Assembly (NCBI GenBank): GCA_905182455.1
Contig: CAJJBJ010000007.1
Span: 53,796 to 117,795, forward strand
DNA: 64,000 nt
Direction: 5' to 3'
Source: an uncultured Planktomarina sp.
GTDB lineage: Bacteria; Pseudomonadota; Alphaproteobacteria; Rhodobacterales; Rhodobacteraceae
A model generated the notes under the pieces. The model ran no database searches. It saw only the letters and a list, made by a program, of their open reading frames with translations, and was not told where the DNA came from. Of the stretch, positions 53,824 to 63,035 are shown one piece after another; positions within the stretch are counted from its first letter, which is position 1; every line of letters begins with the position of its first letter. Made by a program: the position numbers and the translations under genes.

Positions 53824-55416
53824 GTGTTAAACACGGTGTTGATAGTGCCCAAATTAAATCCAAACACGCCCACGCTGATGGATGGTGAGGTTCGTCTTTT
53901 TAAACGCAAGCACAGCAAAGTCTGGCAAGTTGCATTTACATTAGACGGACGACAGGTTCGTGTGAGCTCAAAAAAACGTATTGTTAAAGATGCTGTGACA
54001 GCTGCTCGTGAGATTTATCTAGATTACAGGTTTAGGCAGAAGAACGGATTACCTGTAATATCCAAGCGCTTTGCTGATGTGGCTGCATTGTGCCGTGCTA
54101 CCATGAAGCAGCAGCTAGATAGTGGCGTGGGTAAGAAGAGCTTTCGTGATTACATCATTGTCATAGACAAATACCTTGTTCCCTTCTTTGGCGATATTTT
54201 TGTGACCAGCATTGATTATGAGATGCTGCAAAAGTTTGCGCGCTGGCGTGAGGCAAAGATGGGGCGAGAGCCAAGGTCTTCTACGCTCAACACACACAAC
54301 TCCGCTCTAAACAGAATATTTGATGACGCAGTTGCCCGTGGATACATGAACAAGTCACAAGTCCCTGTGTTGGTAAACAAGGGTCGTGACAGTGTACGGC
54401 GACCTGACTTTACCCGCGAAGAGTACGCAACGCTTATTCGCAAAATGCCAAGCTGGATTGATGCAGGGCGTGAGGGCAAATCTCGCGATATGCGTCACCT
54501 GTTGCGCGATTACATTCTCATTCTTGCCAATACAGGTATGCGGCATGGCACAGAAGCAGAGAACCTGTGTTGGAAGCATATCAGTCTATTTGAGGACAAG
54601 GGGCTCAAATACCTTGAGATGAGCGTAACGGGCAAAACAGGGCGCCGTGATATCATCTGCCGTGCTGGCACAATCAATTATCTCAAGCGCATACAAAGTA
54701 GGTGTCCTGATATTGCGGATATAAGCTTTGAACAGGTGATAAAGGCCAAGTTAAATCAGCCGGTGTTGCGATTGCCCGATGGTACGGCCAGCGCGAACCT
54801 GCGCCAGACGTTCAAGATACTTATGAAAGACACTGGGTTACTTACCTGTCCGCGTACTGGTCAAGATCGCACGCTGTACAGCTTGCGCCATACCTATGCC
54901 ACGTTCTCACTGCTAAATGATGGAATGGACGTACATACTCTGGCTGTTCAAATGGGCACGTCTATTTTAATGATTGAGCGCCATTACAGCCATCTCACGC
55001 CGCGCCTGAAGAAAGAGATGCTCACGGGCAAGAGGTATGACACCCCCCATAAGGACTATACCGCTGACCTCTCCAATGGTTTTGCTGTCACAGATGAAGA
55101 TTTACAGCGCGCAATTGATGATGCGGAGATTGAAGAAAAGCTTCCCAACGAACCAAAAGCAACCGCTGCGGCCAAGGCTGGCTCAAAACGCAGTGTAAAT
55201 GCGAGCAGCGATACAAACGACAAGAATACGCAAGCCAGCCTGAAGGCGCTGGAAATGCTCAGCAGGGGGACTTTATCAGAAAAGTCCGCCCTTGCAGCAA
55301 TCGGCACACACCAAGACGCCTACAGTGTCGGGCCAGACCTACGCATCAAGGCGCTTGAACTGGTTGAGCAGGGTAAGCTGTCAGAACGAGGACTTATTGC
55401 TATTTTGGGTGTTTAG
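53824..55416 (+). CDS. Tyrosine recombinase / phage-type integrase
   Basis: About 530 residues (GTG 53824; an ATG at 53878 is also possible). A DNA-binding N-terminus (LFKRKHSKVWQVAFTLDGRQ) and SAM-like core domain precede the catalytic domain: Arg in LANTGMRHGTEAENL, the second Arg in LYSLRHTYATF (His of box II is Tyr, as in many phage integrases), and the nucleophile Tyr in MIERHYSHLTPR. Beyond it is an unusual C-terminal extension with two copies of a short motif: LKALEMLSRGTLSEKSALAA and IKALELVEQGKLSERGLIAI. Location beside tRNA-Met fits a genomic-island integrase. Confidence 0.92.
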   Translation: MLNTVLIVPKLNPNTPTLMDGEVRLFKRKHSKVWQVAFTLDGRQVRVSSKKRIVKDAVTAAREIYLDYRFRQKNGLPVISKRFADVAALCRATMKQQLDSGVGKKSFRDYIIVIDKYLVPFFGDIFVTSIDYEMLQKFARWREAKMGREPRSSTLNTHNSALNRIFDDAVARGYMNKSQVPVLVNKGRDSVRRPDFTREEYATLIRKMPSWIDAGREGKSRDMRHLLRDYILILANTGMRHGTEAENLCWKHISLFEDKGLKYLEMSVTGKTGRRDIICRAGTINYLKRIQSRCPDIADISFEQVIKAKLNQPVLRLPDGTASANLRQTFKILMKDTGLLTCPRTGQDRTLYSLRHTYATFSLLNDGMDVHTLAVQMGTSILMIERHYSHLTPRLKKEMLTGKRYDTPHKDYTADLSNGFAVTDEDLQRAIDDAEIEEKLPNEPKATAAAKAGSKRSVNASSDTNDKNTQASLKALEMLSRGTLSEKSALAAIGTHQDAYSVGPDLRIKALELVEQGKLSERGLIAILGV

Positions 55417-55729
55417 GCAGCTTTATGCAGGGCCACCAGCTACCGACGTAAACTCTTTCAGAAGCGATATATTCTATCACGGATCGCCGCAATTCGCGCC
55501 CATCTATTAGTTCATATCTGTATGGTAGCGCTTGCGCTTGTTTTAGAGAATGCCGGATGCGCGTTAGTTCTGACACGGTTTGCTAGACAAGCGTCTCTGG
55601 TACACTATCAGATCAGCTATGATGCTGGGCGCTGCACGAATGGGAATAACGGGCGGAGAGCCGACCTTCGCTGCACGCTGCACGGAGGTCCGCACTGCGG
55701 ATAAAAACCGGCCTTCATGATCCTAAACG
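55417..55729. other. Gap without recognised gene
   Basis: 313 bases between the integrase and the 3' end of the thiamine operon. I see no family-like open frame, no tRNA 3'-end duplication and no insertion-sequence end. A short dyad (TCCGCACTGCGGA, about 55688-55700) lies near the right side, without a clear T run. Confidence 0.5.
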
Positions 55730-56395
55730 CTATGTCTGCTTTGCTCGCTGGTCAGTGAATGCAGCATCAAAAAATACGCGTTCACACAGCACTGCATCGT
55801 TAAACATCGCAATGGCTTTAGATTGGTGATGGTCGTCTAAATCAGCCCAGACATTGTCCAACTGATCGCGTAGGTGTCCCACAACATTTTCGAACCCTTC
55901 GCCAGTATGCAAATCTATCCATTCTGAGAACCAAAATGGCAGATCTGTGCTATAATATTTGTAACGGTTTGCCCAAGTCAGGTAGCTCCATTCCGCAACA
56001 ATAAGAACGGCCAGCATTTGTTCATAGCGACCAGAGGTACGCACTGCATGCATCAGGTCCTGAAACGCGCGGGTCGCTGGTGCGGCCGGTGCGTTTTGAT
56101 CTTCTGTTGACACCTCAAGTGCTTCAAAGCTACGCAAGAAATATGTATTCTCGGTGCTGGTCACCAGGCCCAAAAACTGCGCCATAGGAATCCTGTCCGC
56201 CAACTTTGGAGCATGGGCGATGGCAGTCGCTAAAAGGCGCACAAACTGGTCAATAAATTTATAATCCTGAACAAGATACCATCGCATTTTATCCAGCGGC
56301 AGTGTGCCGTCTGCCAGCTCTTTGCAAAACGGATGATCCGTTGCAGCGTCCCAGTCGGTTTGCGTTGATTTTTTCAAAAGATCAGTGGCGCGCAT
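55730..56395 (-). CDS. TenA family protein, Cys-less (TenA_E-like)
   Basis: A 221-residue TenA/thiaminase II fold protein, the last gene of the thiamine operon. Start at 56395 (MRATDLLKKSTQTDWDAATD). GTLPLDKMRWYLVQDYKFID is typical of TenA. At the spot where classical TenA has its nucleophile Cys (P-C-x-x-x-Y), this protein has LIVAEWSYLTWA with a Glu instead, the mark of the TenA_E subgroup. Those proteins hydrolyse aminopyrimidine breakdown products during thiamine salvage. The operon also has a Cys-type tenA. Confidence 0.88.
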   Translation of the reverse strand: MRATDLLKKSTQTDWDAATDHPFCKELADGTLPLDKMRWYLVQDYKFIDQFVRLLATAIAHAPKLADRIPMAQFLGLVTSTENTYFLRSFEALEVSTEDQNAPAAPATRAFQDLMHAVRTSGRYEQMLAVLIVAEWSYLTWANRYKYYSTDLPFWFSEWIDLHTGEGFENVVGHLRDQLDNVWADLDDHHQSKAIAMFNDAVLCERVFFDAAFTDQRAKQT

Positions 56396-56406
56396 TTTGG
56401 TGCTTT

Positions 56407-57156
56407 CTATGGTTTGGGTGTACCTTGGGCGTAGCGGTTCAGCTTGTTTGCCAGCATGCCAACCGCTATGTGTAAAATCACGGTCAGGCACGCTAGAACG
56501 ATCAAGCTGGCAAACATCAGGTCAATTTTTGCACGACCATTCGCAAGCAGCATCAGATAGCCAAGCCCCTTAGATGCCCCAACCCATTCGCCAATGACCG
56601 CGCCAATTGGAGCGTAAACCGCCGCAAGCCGTAGACCAGTGCCAAGGCTGGGAAGCGCTTGGGGAATTTGAATATGCTGCATGAATTTCCACTTGTCTGC
56701 GCCCATCGAAATCGACAGATCACGGTATCCGCTGTCGATCCGCGTTAACCCATCATGAAAAGCGGACGTGACCGGAAAGTAGATAATCAGAACCGTCATC
56801 ACAATTTTTGATCCCATGCCATAGCCGAACCAAAGCGTTAGCAAGGGAGCCAATGCAAAAACGGGTACAGCTTGGGTGAACACAAGTATTGGCAACATCA
56901 GCCGCTCGGCGGTCTTTGACATCGCCAGCTGGATCGCCGTTGTAACGCCAAGTACCGTGCCAATCAGCAACCCAACCATGACCTCGATCGCTGTGACCCA
57001 CGCATTTTCTGCAATGATCAAATGGCTTTTATATGCGGCCTGTGCAACCCGCCAAGGGGAGGGCAGGATAAAGTGGGGCGCGTCGGTGACAATAACCAGC
57101 ACTTGCCACAAAGCCAGCCCGATCAACAAGGCTAGCAAGGTATCCCAAAACCTCAT
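56407..57156 (-). CDS. thiX: ABC transporter permease, thiamine-precursor uptake (ThiX-like)
   Basis: A 249-residue permease of the SsuC/TauC-type BPD family, ATGA-coupled to the ATPase gene before it (start 57156, MRFWDTLLALLIGLALWQVL). About six membrane helices and the coupling motif around DLSISMGADKWKFMQHIQIP. With ThiY and ThiZ, and between two tenA genes, it should import formylaminopyrimidine or HMP. Confidence 0.88.
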   Translation of the reverse strand: MRFWDTLLALLIGLALWQVLVIVTDAPHFILPSPWRVAQAAYKSHLIIAENAWVTAIEVMVGLLIGTVLGVTTAIQLAMSKTAERLMLPILVFTQAVPVFALAPLLTLWFGYGMGSKIVMTVLIIYFPVTSAFHDGLTRIDSGYRDLSISMGADKWKFMQHIQIPQALPSLGTGLRLAAVYAPIGAVIGEWVGASKGLGYLMLLANGRAKIDLMFASLIVLACLTVILHIAVGMLANKLNRYAQGTPKP

Positions 57157-57878
57157 GCGGCACTCCTGCGCAAATACGCAAGCAACTGGGCCTGACATGC
57201 GAGTGTCTCTGCTGCGTTAATGTCTCTTAGGGCCGCAGTTTCGGGGACTGGCCAGTTTTGCGTCTCTTGTGCTGACATTACGATAATCTGATGTGCTAGC
57301 CGTGCAGCCTCAGCCGGATCATGGGTGATCAATAAAACGGTGCGGTCATGCAAAACATCGGTAGCCAGTTCCTGCATGTCGGCCCGTGTGCCTGCATCAA
57401 GCGCTGAAAACGGCTCGTCCAGAAACACGATGGGACGATCCTCAAACAGGGTGCGCGCTAGGGCGGCTCGTTGTCGCATTCCGCCAGATAGGGTGGCGGG
57501 TTTTTGGTCTGCATAATCCGACAACCCGACCCGATGCAGAAGATCGCGGGCACGGTCAACATTTGGGGCCTCCCCCCGCAGACGCGCACCAATAAAGACG
57601 TTGTCCAACACCGATAACCACGGCAACAACAAATCTGACTGCGCCATATAACTAATACGACCCGCAAAGGGCGCGCCATCAGTGGCCGCAAATGATCCGC
57701 TGAACACGCCCCCAGTCTCAAGCCCGAGGATCAGCCGCAAAATCGTTGATTTGCCAACACCTGACCGCCCCAAAAGACAAGTCCATTGTGCGCCGGGGAT
57801 GTGCAGGTCCGTGTTGAATAGAACACGATCACCGATCCGGTGTTGGCCTTTCAAAATGATCCCAGGCGATTTTTTCAT
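57153..57878 (-). CDS. thiZ: ABC transporter ATP-binding protein, thiamine-precursor uptake (ThiZ-like)
   Basis: A 241-residue ATPase. Walker A LLGRSGVGKSTILR near residue 36, signature TLSGGMRQRAALARTLF near 129, Walker B IVFLDEPFSALDAGTRADMQ, and the switch His in LLITHDPAEAA. The start ATG overlaps the end of tenA (ATGA) and its stop overlaps thiX the same way. Confidence 0.9.
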   Translation of the reverse strand: MKKSPGIILKGQHRIGDRVLFNTDLHIPGAQWTCLLGRSGVGKSTILRLILGLETGGVFSGSFAATDGAPFAGRISYMAQSDLLLPWLSVLDNVFIGARLRGEAPNVDRARDLLHRVGLSDYADQKPATLSGGMRQRAALARTLFEDRPIVFLDEPFSALDAGTRADMQELATDVLHDRTVLLITHDPAEAARLAHQIIVMSAQETQNWPVPETAALRDINAAETLACQAQLLAYLRRSAA

Positions 57879-58556
57879 GCGTTGTTCAGGCCCATTTGCC
57901 AGAACCCGACTTCCAGTTTTGTCGCAATGCTAAAGCGATCTTGAAGAGCTGTGGCCCGCGGCGATTGAGACAAATCACCGATCCGACGCGCCGCGGCATT
58001 GTCGATCATGGTGCCAACATTGGTGCAAACCGCCTGATAATCGGGGGCCGCATAAGTCGCGATCCACGCAGCATAGGGTGTGTCATGGGCCTTACGTGCG
58101 CGCCAACCTCAAGCCGATTTCACCGTACCCCATGACGCAAGGGGCCAGTGCTGCCATCAAATCCAAAAAGTCGCCTTGAAGCCCCGCGTCCATCACATAA
58201 CGGGTATAGGCGAGGTTTTCGACGGCCTCTTGCGCGGCAAACAATGTGGCCTCGTTGATGCCCTCGGCTGCGCATGTTTTAACATGCAGCGACATCTCAT
58301 GATTGACCAATGCGTCCACAGTCCCTGCGCAAATTTTCATTTCCTCTAGCGTCTCGGACTTGACGATCGCCAGTGACCATGCGCGGGAAAAATGGACCAA
58401 GAACACATAGTCTTGGATCAAATAGTGTAGGAACGCAGAGCGCGGCAGGGTGCCGTCGCCCAGCCCTTCGACAAAGGCGTGATGCGTGAAATCATGCCAT
58501 GGCCCTGCAGCCCCCTCGCGCCAAAGCGCGAAGGTTTCACCATAATCGGGTGCCAT
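57875..58556 (-). CDS. tenA: TenA aminopyrimidine aminohydrolase (Cys type), with frameshift
   Basis: A TenA protein that hydrolyses aminomethyl-pyrimidine to HMP. GPWHDFTHHAFVEGLGDGTL and YLIQDYVFLVHFSRAW open it; the nucleophile Cys is in LAPCVMGYGEIG. After GLRLAR the frame meets a TAA (58092-58094). One frame over it continues KAHDTPYAAWIATYAAPDYQ to KLEVGFWQMGLNNA, ending at 57875. Removing one base near 58097 restores a normal protein of about 226 residues. As written, the C-terminal third, with the second catalytic Glu region, is lost. Recent indel or sequence error. Confidence 0.85.
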
Positions 58557-59494
58557 CAGTTCGCAGTCACGTCGATGGCGATCTTGGAAACAGGGTTTTG
58601 CGACGGGATCAGGCCAGCCTCATGCAAGAACGCCTCAAACGTGGCATAGCGGCCTTCGTCCATGGCTGTTGGGCGCAGGGCAAAGCGTGGCAGCGTATCG
58701 ACCCAAGCTTTGGCGTTCAGTTCGTCTTGTAGCTCGGAAGAGGTCCCTGCAAAGATTTCCCAGCTGTCCTCTGGGTAGTTCACAATGTACTGCGTCGCCT
58801 TCTCGGTCGCGGCCAAGAAACGGGCGATCATCTCTTTATCCATGGTCTCGGAGTTGGCGACATAGATCAGCTCATCATAAGATGGCAGCCCTTCTTCTTC
58901 GACAAAAAAGCATTTGCCTTCGACGCCTTCGATTTCCATCTGGTTGAGTTCAAAGTTGCGGTACGCGCCGATGACGGCATCAACCTGACCAGACATCAAC
59001 GACGGTGACAGCGACCAGTTCACGTTGACCAGTTCGACATCATCCAAGGATAAACCATGGTGACGCAGGATCGATCCTAGGACAGCCTCTTCCACGCCGC
59101 CGACTGAAAATCCAACCTTTTTGCCGGCCAAATCGGCAGGCGATTGGATCGGGCCGTCGGCAAGGACCAGCAGGCAATTCAAAGGAGTCGCGACCAATGT
59201 TCCAACACGTTGCAAGGGCAGGCCTTCATGGATTTGCAGATGCAGTTGCGGTTGGTATGAAATCGCCAGCTCTGCTTTACCTGCGGCGACCAGTTTCGGC
59301 GGATCCGATGGATTGGCTGGCGCGATGATTTCGACCTCAAGATCCTGTTCGGCGAAATAGCCCAGTTCTTGCGCCACGATGATCGGGCCATGGTCCGGGT
59401 TGATGAACCAATCCAGCAGAACGGTCATCTCATCGGCAGCCATTATGGGAGAGGCCGCAAAGGAAAGTGCGGCAGTCAAAGAGGTCAGTTTCAT
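58556..59494 (-). CDS. thiY: Thiamine-precursor ABC transporter substrate-binding protein (ThiY-like)
   Basis: A 312-residue NMT1/THI5-like periplasmic binding protein with a signal peptide (cleavage near IMA, residues 17-19). MTVLLDWFINPDHGPIIVAQ, then YFAEQDLEVEII and GKAELAISYQPQLHLQIHEG are typical of pyrimidine-precursor binders. It likely binds N-formyl-4-amino-5-aminomethyl-2-methylpyrimidine or HMP. Its stop overlaps the tenA start. Confidence 0.88.
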   Translation of the reverse strand: MKLTSLTAALSFAASPIMAADEMTVLLDWFINPDHGPIIVAQELGYFAEQDLEVEIIAPANPSDPPKLVAAGKAELAISYQPQLHLQIHEGLPLQRVGTLVATPLNCLLVLADGPIQSPADLAGKKVGFSVGGVEEAVLGSILRHHGLSLDDVELVNVNWSLSPSLMSGQVDAVIGAYRNFELNQMEIEGVEGKCFFVEEEGLPSYDELIYVANSETMDKEMIARFLAATEKATQYIVNYPEDSWEIFAGTSSELQDELNAKAWVDTLPRFALRPTAMDEGRYATFEAFLHEAGLIPSQNPVSKIAIDVTAN

Positions 59495-59499
59495 ATGGA

Positions 59500-60486
59500 T
59501 TATCTTTCAGTTGATGGCGTGTCGCCCATTGCAATTAAAGTGATGTCGCCGTCCCAATAGGAACGAAGATGCGTGGCAGCTTGCCACGCGCGCAAACCGG
59601 ATCGGCACGCGAAAACTGCGCGTTGATCGGCGGCCGGAGTTGGTCGTTGATCGGCAAATTGCGCGACGGTTAGACGCTGCGCATCTATGGTAACCGGCGT
59701 TATGGCTTCATTTGCGTCGCGTAGCTCGAGAACAAAATCATGGCCTGTGACCTCTGAGACGGCGATGAATGTCAAGTCTGCTGCGGGGTCTGGTGCTGTA
59801 TCGAAACGGAACCCGCTGGACCGAAAAGTTTTCATATCAAAGCGGATCAACTGGCCTAAAGGTGACGGCGTTTGGCCAATCATATACGCCAATGCCATCT
59901 GCGCCTGTGCGGCACCTATCATGCCCACAACCGGCCCCATAACCCCAGCTGTCGCGCAGGTCGCAGCGCGATCTGGCAGGTCGGGAAACACCGCGCGCAG
60001 CGAAGGTGCGGCTTGGCAAAAACCGCCGACGTAGCCTGCAAGTCCCAACACGGACGCACTGATGAGCGGGACGCCCAACGCCTTACATGTATCGGACAGA
60101 ATGTAGCTGGTGGCAAAGCTATCGGCGCAGTCCAAAACAAGCGTGCTTTGTTCCACGAGGTTCATCGCGTTTGATGGATCAAGCGCGATTTCAATAGCTT
60201 CAATCGCGCAATCGTTGTTCAGAGCGCGCAGTGTTCGTGCCGCAACAACGGCCTTGGCCTTGCCAACGTCAGCCTCACGAAACAAGGTCTGCCTGTGGAG
60301 ATTGGACAGGGACACAACATCGCCGTCTACCAATGTAAGTCTCCCAACGCCTGCCGCGACCAAATATTGCAATACTGGCGCGCCCAAACCCCCAACTCCA
60401 ACCACAAGAACATGTGCAGCTTGGATTGCAGTTTGGCCCGCATTGCCCACCTCGGGCAGGCAAATTTGACGCGCATATCTCGTCAT
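59500..60486 (-). CDS. thiF: ThiF adenylyltransferase with C-terminal rhodanese-like domain
   Basis: A 328-residue E1-like enzyme that adenylates the ThiS C-terminal Gly-Gly. Start 60486 overlaps thiE (ATGA). ATP site VVGVGGLGAPVLQYLVAAGV near residue 30; NLHRQTLFREADVGKAKA binds ATP; no CxxC zinc pairs stand out. The last 90 or so residues (HDFVLELRDANEAITPVTID on) form a rhodanese-like domain with a Cys loop CRSGLR that could carry the sulfur for ThiS. Fused ThiF/MoeB-rhodanese proteins are known. Confidence 0.88.
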   Translation of the reverse strand: MTRYARQICLPEVGNAGQTAIQAAHVLVVGVGGLGAPVLQYLVAAGVGRLTLVDGDVVSLSNLHRQTLFREADVGKAKAVVAARTLRALNNDCAIEAIEIALDPSNAMNLVEQSTLVLDCADSFATSYILSDTCKALGVPLISASVLGLAGYVGGFCQAAPSLRAVFPDLPDRAATCATAGVMGPVVGMIGAAQAQMALAYMIGQTPSPLGQLIRFDMKTFRSSGFRFDTAPDPAADLTFIAVSEVTGHDFVLELRDANEAITPVTIDAQRLTVAQFADQRPTPAADQRAVFACRSGLRAWQAATHLRSYWDGDITLIAMGDTPSTER

Positions 60487-61079
60487 CGTGTCGCCGCCAG
60501 CCATGCGCGCACACGATCCTCCGGGCTTTCGTTCAATGTGATGTCAGTGACAGCGGCGACCACATCCGCGCCCGCATCAAATGCACCGGACGCGCGGTCA
60601 ATCGACATACCTCCGATTGCGATTAACGGCGTTTTACCGATCTGGTCGCGCCATGTGGTCAGCTTTGCGATGCCCTGTTCATGCCACTTCATTTTCTTCA
60701 AGATCGTCGGGTAAATAGGCCCCAATGCAATGTAATCTGGGGCAAGCGCCATGGCGCGTTTCAATTCTGCCTTATCATGCGTGCTGATCCCAAGCCGCAG
60801 GCCAGCCGCGCGGATGGCTATGATATCAGCGTCATCAAGGTCTTCTTGCCCGAGGTGGATATAGTCGCAACCCGCATCAATTGCGGCCTGCCAATAATCG
60901 TTGATGACCAATGTGCATTCGTGGTGCGCACAAATCAGTTTTGCACGCCTGATATGATCGCGGACGACATCAGGCGCGACATCCTTAATCCGCAACTGCA
61001 CCAACTTGATCCCAAGTGGGACAAGTCGTTCAACCCAATCGGTGCTGTCAAAAATCGGATAAAATCGATCCAATATCAT
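60483..61079 (-). CDS. thiE: Thiamine phosphate synthase
   Basis: A 198-residue TIM-barrel enzyme joining HMP diphosphate and thiazole phosphate. [12 protein letters not shown] holds the diphosphate-binding Gln-x-Arg-x-Lys; [28 protein letters not shown] and LIAIGGM are active-site blocks. ATGA overlaps at both ends. It is somewhat shorter than typical ThiE (about 210) but complete in motifs. Confidence 0.93.
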   Translation of the reverse strand: MILDRFYPIFDSTDWVERLVPLGIKLVQLRIKDVAPDVVRDHIRRAKLICAHHECTLVINDYWQAAIDAGCDYIHLGQEDLDDADIIAIRAAGLRLGISTHDKAELKRAMALAPDYIALGPIYPTILKKMKWHEQGIAKLTTWRDQIGKTPLIAIGGMSIDRASGAFDAGADVVAAVTDITLNESPEDRVRAWLAATR

Positions 61080-61849
61080 ACCAAGAACGCCTTTCCGATC
61101 ACAGGGGTTGATGGGGCCGCCATGTCGCGTGGCTCCATCGGGTCGGCAGCGCGGGCCAATTGGCCTGCTTTGATGGCAGTCGCGAACGCCTCAGCCATTG
61201 CGGCGGGGTCGCCTGCCTTGGCCACGGCGGTGTTGAGCAGAACGGCGTCAAAGCCCATCTCTATCGCGGCGGTGGCTTGTGATGGCAGGCCCAGGCCTGC
61301 ATCAATGACCAAAGGCACGTCGGGGAAATGGGCGCGCATGGCCCGCAGTCCAAAAATGTTGTTCAGCCCAAGACCCGACCCAATCGGCGCACCCCACGGC
61401 ATCAAAACTTCGCAGCCTGCGTGCAGCAGCCTGTCGGCAACGACCAAGTCTTCGGTGGTATAGGGAAACACCTGAAACCCGTCCTCTGACAGAATGCGCG
61501 CGGCTTCAACAAGCCCGAAAACATCCGGCTGTAGGGTGTCTTCTTCGCCAATGACCTCTAGCTTGATCCATTTGGTGTCAAACACCTCACGTGCCATATG
61601 TGCAGTTGTCACCGCCTCTTTGACGCTGTGACAGCCAGCTGTGTTGGGAAGGATATGCACGCCTAGATCTTTGATCAGTTGCCAGAAGTCTTGGCCCGCG
61701 CGATCCTGCCCGCTTTCGCGACGCAAGGACACTGTCGCCACACTGGCACCGCTGCGCTTGAACGCATTCGCCAAGATTGCGGGCGACGGATATTGCGCGG
61801 TCCCCAGCATAAAGCCATTCGCCAATGTCGTGCCGTAAAAATCGTGCAT
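61076..61849 (-). CDS. thiG: Thiazole synthase
   Basis: A 257-residue enzyme that builds the thiazole ring from deoxyxylulose phosphate, dehydroglycine and ThiS thiocarboxylate. The Schiff-base Lys96 is in [22 protein letters not shown]-like [28 protein letters not shown] and [20 protein letters not shown] are family blocks. Three bases separate it from thiS. Confidence 0.96.
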   Translation of the reverse strand: MHDFYGTTLANGFMLGTAQYPSPAILANAFKRSGASVATVSLRRESGQDRAGQDFWQLIKDLGVHILPNTAGCHSVKEAVTTAHMAREVFDTKWIKLEVIGEEDTLQPDVFGLVEAARILSEDGFQVFPYTTEDLVVADRLLHAGCEVLMPWGAPIGSGLGLNNIFGLRAMRAHFPDVPLVIDAGLGLPSQATAAIEMGFDAVLLNTAVAKAGDPAAMAEAFATAIKAGQLARAADPMEPRDMAAPSTPVIGKAFLV

Positions 61850-61852
61850 GGC

Positions 61853-62050
61853 TTAACCTCCCTGCATTGGGGCAAGGACTTCGATGGCATCACCTGCGTT
61901 GAGGATTTGATCAGCGCGCGCCAGAGCAGGCACAAATGTGCCATTGACGGCAGTGGCGACTTTGGCACCGCCAAACCCTTCGGCCACAAGCAGTTCGGCC
62001 AATGTGGTGACCTGCGCATCAATTGATGCGCCATTAAGCTGCAGTTTCAC
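61853..62050 (-). CDS. thiS: Sulfur carrier protein ThiS
   Basis: A 65-residue ubiquitin-like protein ending in Gly-Gly (VLAPMQGG), the residue that is adenylated by ThiF and thiocarboxylated. N-terminus MKLQLNGASIDAQVTTLAEL is typical. It overlaps the thiO 3' end by 17 bases. Confidence 0.95.
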   Translation of the reverse strand: MKLQLNGASIDAQVTTLAELLVAEGFGGAKVATAVNGTFVPALARADQILNAGDAIEVLAPMQGG

Positions 62051-63035
62051 CCATCACCTCCGGCGTTTTATTGTCAAAAATCAGATCAGCCACCATTCGC
62101 GCCACGGCAGGGGCCAAAAGGAAGCCATGTCGGAATAGGCCATTGGCACGGATCAAGTTCCCGTCGCGCCTGATACGCGGCAGGTTGTCGGGAAAGGCGG
62201 GGCGGCTATCGACGCCGATTTCAAGCACCTCGGCTTCACCAAACGCAGGGTTCAACGCATAAGCGGCACTGAGTAATTCCAGCAACGCACGCGCAGTAAC
62301 GTGCTTGCCTGCGTGACCTTCAACCATCGTGGCCCCCAGCATGAAAATACAGTCGCCACGCGGCACGATATAAAGCGGGAGACGCGGATGCAGCAATCGT
62401 ATGGGACGCGTTAAGGTGACATCAGGACAGGACAAAACCAGCATTTCACCTTTGACGCCGCGCAGATCATGCAGTTTGTCTTTGGCCTGAAACCCTCGGC
62501 AATCTATGGTCAAACCGCGCTGTGCATATTCATCAGGGTCGGCGTCCTCTTGAACAAATGCGCCGCCGTCCGCCAAGACGCTTGCGCGCAATTGGGCAAG
62601 AGCAAGGCGAGGGGCAAGGTGGGCTTCGCTCTCAAAGAATAATCCCTTCGCGAAACGATCCGCCAAATCAGGTTCAAGGTTTGAAATTTCAGGCCCATTC
62701 ACGTGGCGGAAACCGGTTGTGCGCCTTGCAAACCGCGCCAGATCAGATGTGTCGCGGGCGAGCGACACGACAAGTGATCCGCGACGTTTTACAGCACTGG
62801 TTTTAGCCTCCCACCAATCTGCCGCTTCACATCCCAACCGAACAACCGGTTCCTCGGCGCTTTCGCCTTCGCAAAACGGGGCAAGCATGCCACCCGCCCA
62901 CCAGGAACAGGCATGAGGGCCAGCGTCCGTGTGCCGGTCAACCAACACGACATCGGCCCCGCGATCCAACAATGCCCGCGCGACGCAAAGACCGGCAACG
63001 CCAGCCCCTATGATCGTAGCCGCCGTCATTCCCAT
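62034..63035 (-). CDS. thiO: Glycine oxidase ThiO
   Basis: A 333-residue FAD enzyme (DAO fold) that oxidises glycine to the imine used by ThiG. FAD site TIIGAGVAGLCVARALLDRG at the N-terminus, SWWAGGMLAPFCEGESAEEP, and the C-terminal GLFRHGFLLAPAVARMVAD that contacts substrate. Start at 63035 or the in-frame ATG at 63029, which gives an exact ATGA overlap with thiD. Confidence 0.93.
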   Translation of the reverse strand: MGMTAATIIGAGVAGLCVARALLDRGADVVLVDRHTDAGPHACSWWAGGMLAPFCEGESAEEPVVRLGCEAADWWEAKTSAVKRRGSLVVSLARDTSDLARFARRTTGFRHVNGPEISNLEPDLADRFAKGLFFESEAHLAPRLALAQLRASVLADGGAFVQEDADPDEYAQRGLTIDCRGFQAKDKLHDLRGVKGEMLVLSCPDVTLTRPIRLLHPRLPLYIVPRGDCIFMLGATMVEGHAGKHVTARALLELLSAAYALNPAFGEAEVLEIGVDSRPAFPDNLPRIRRDGNLIRANGLFRHGFLLAPAVARMVADLIFDNKTPEVMGETAA

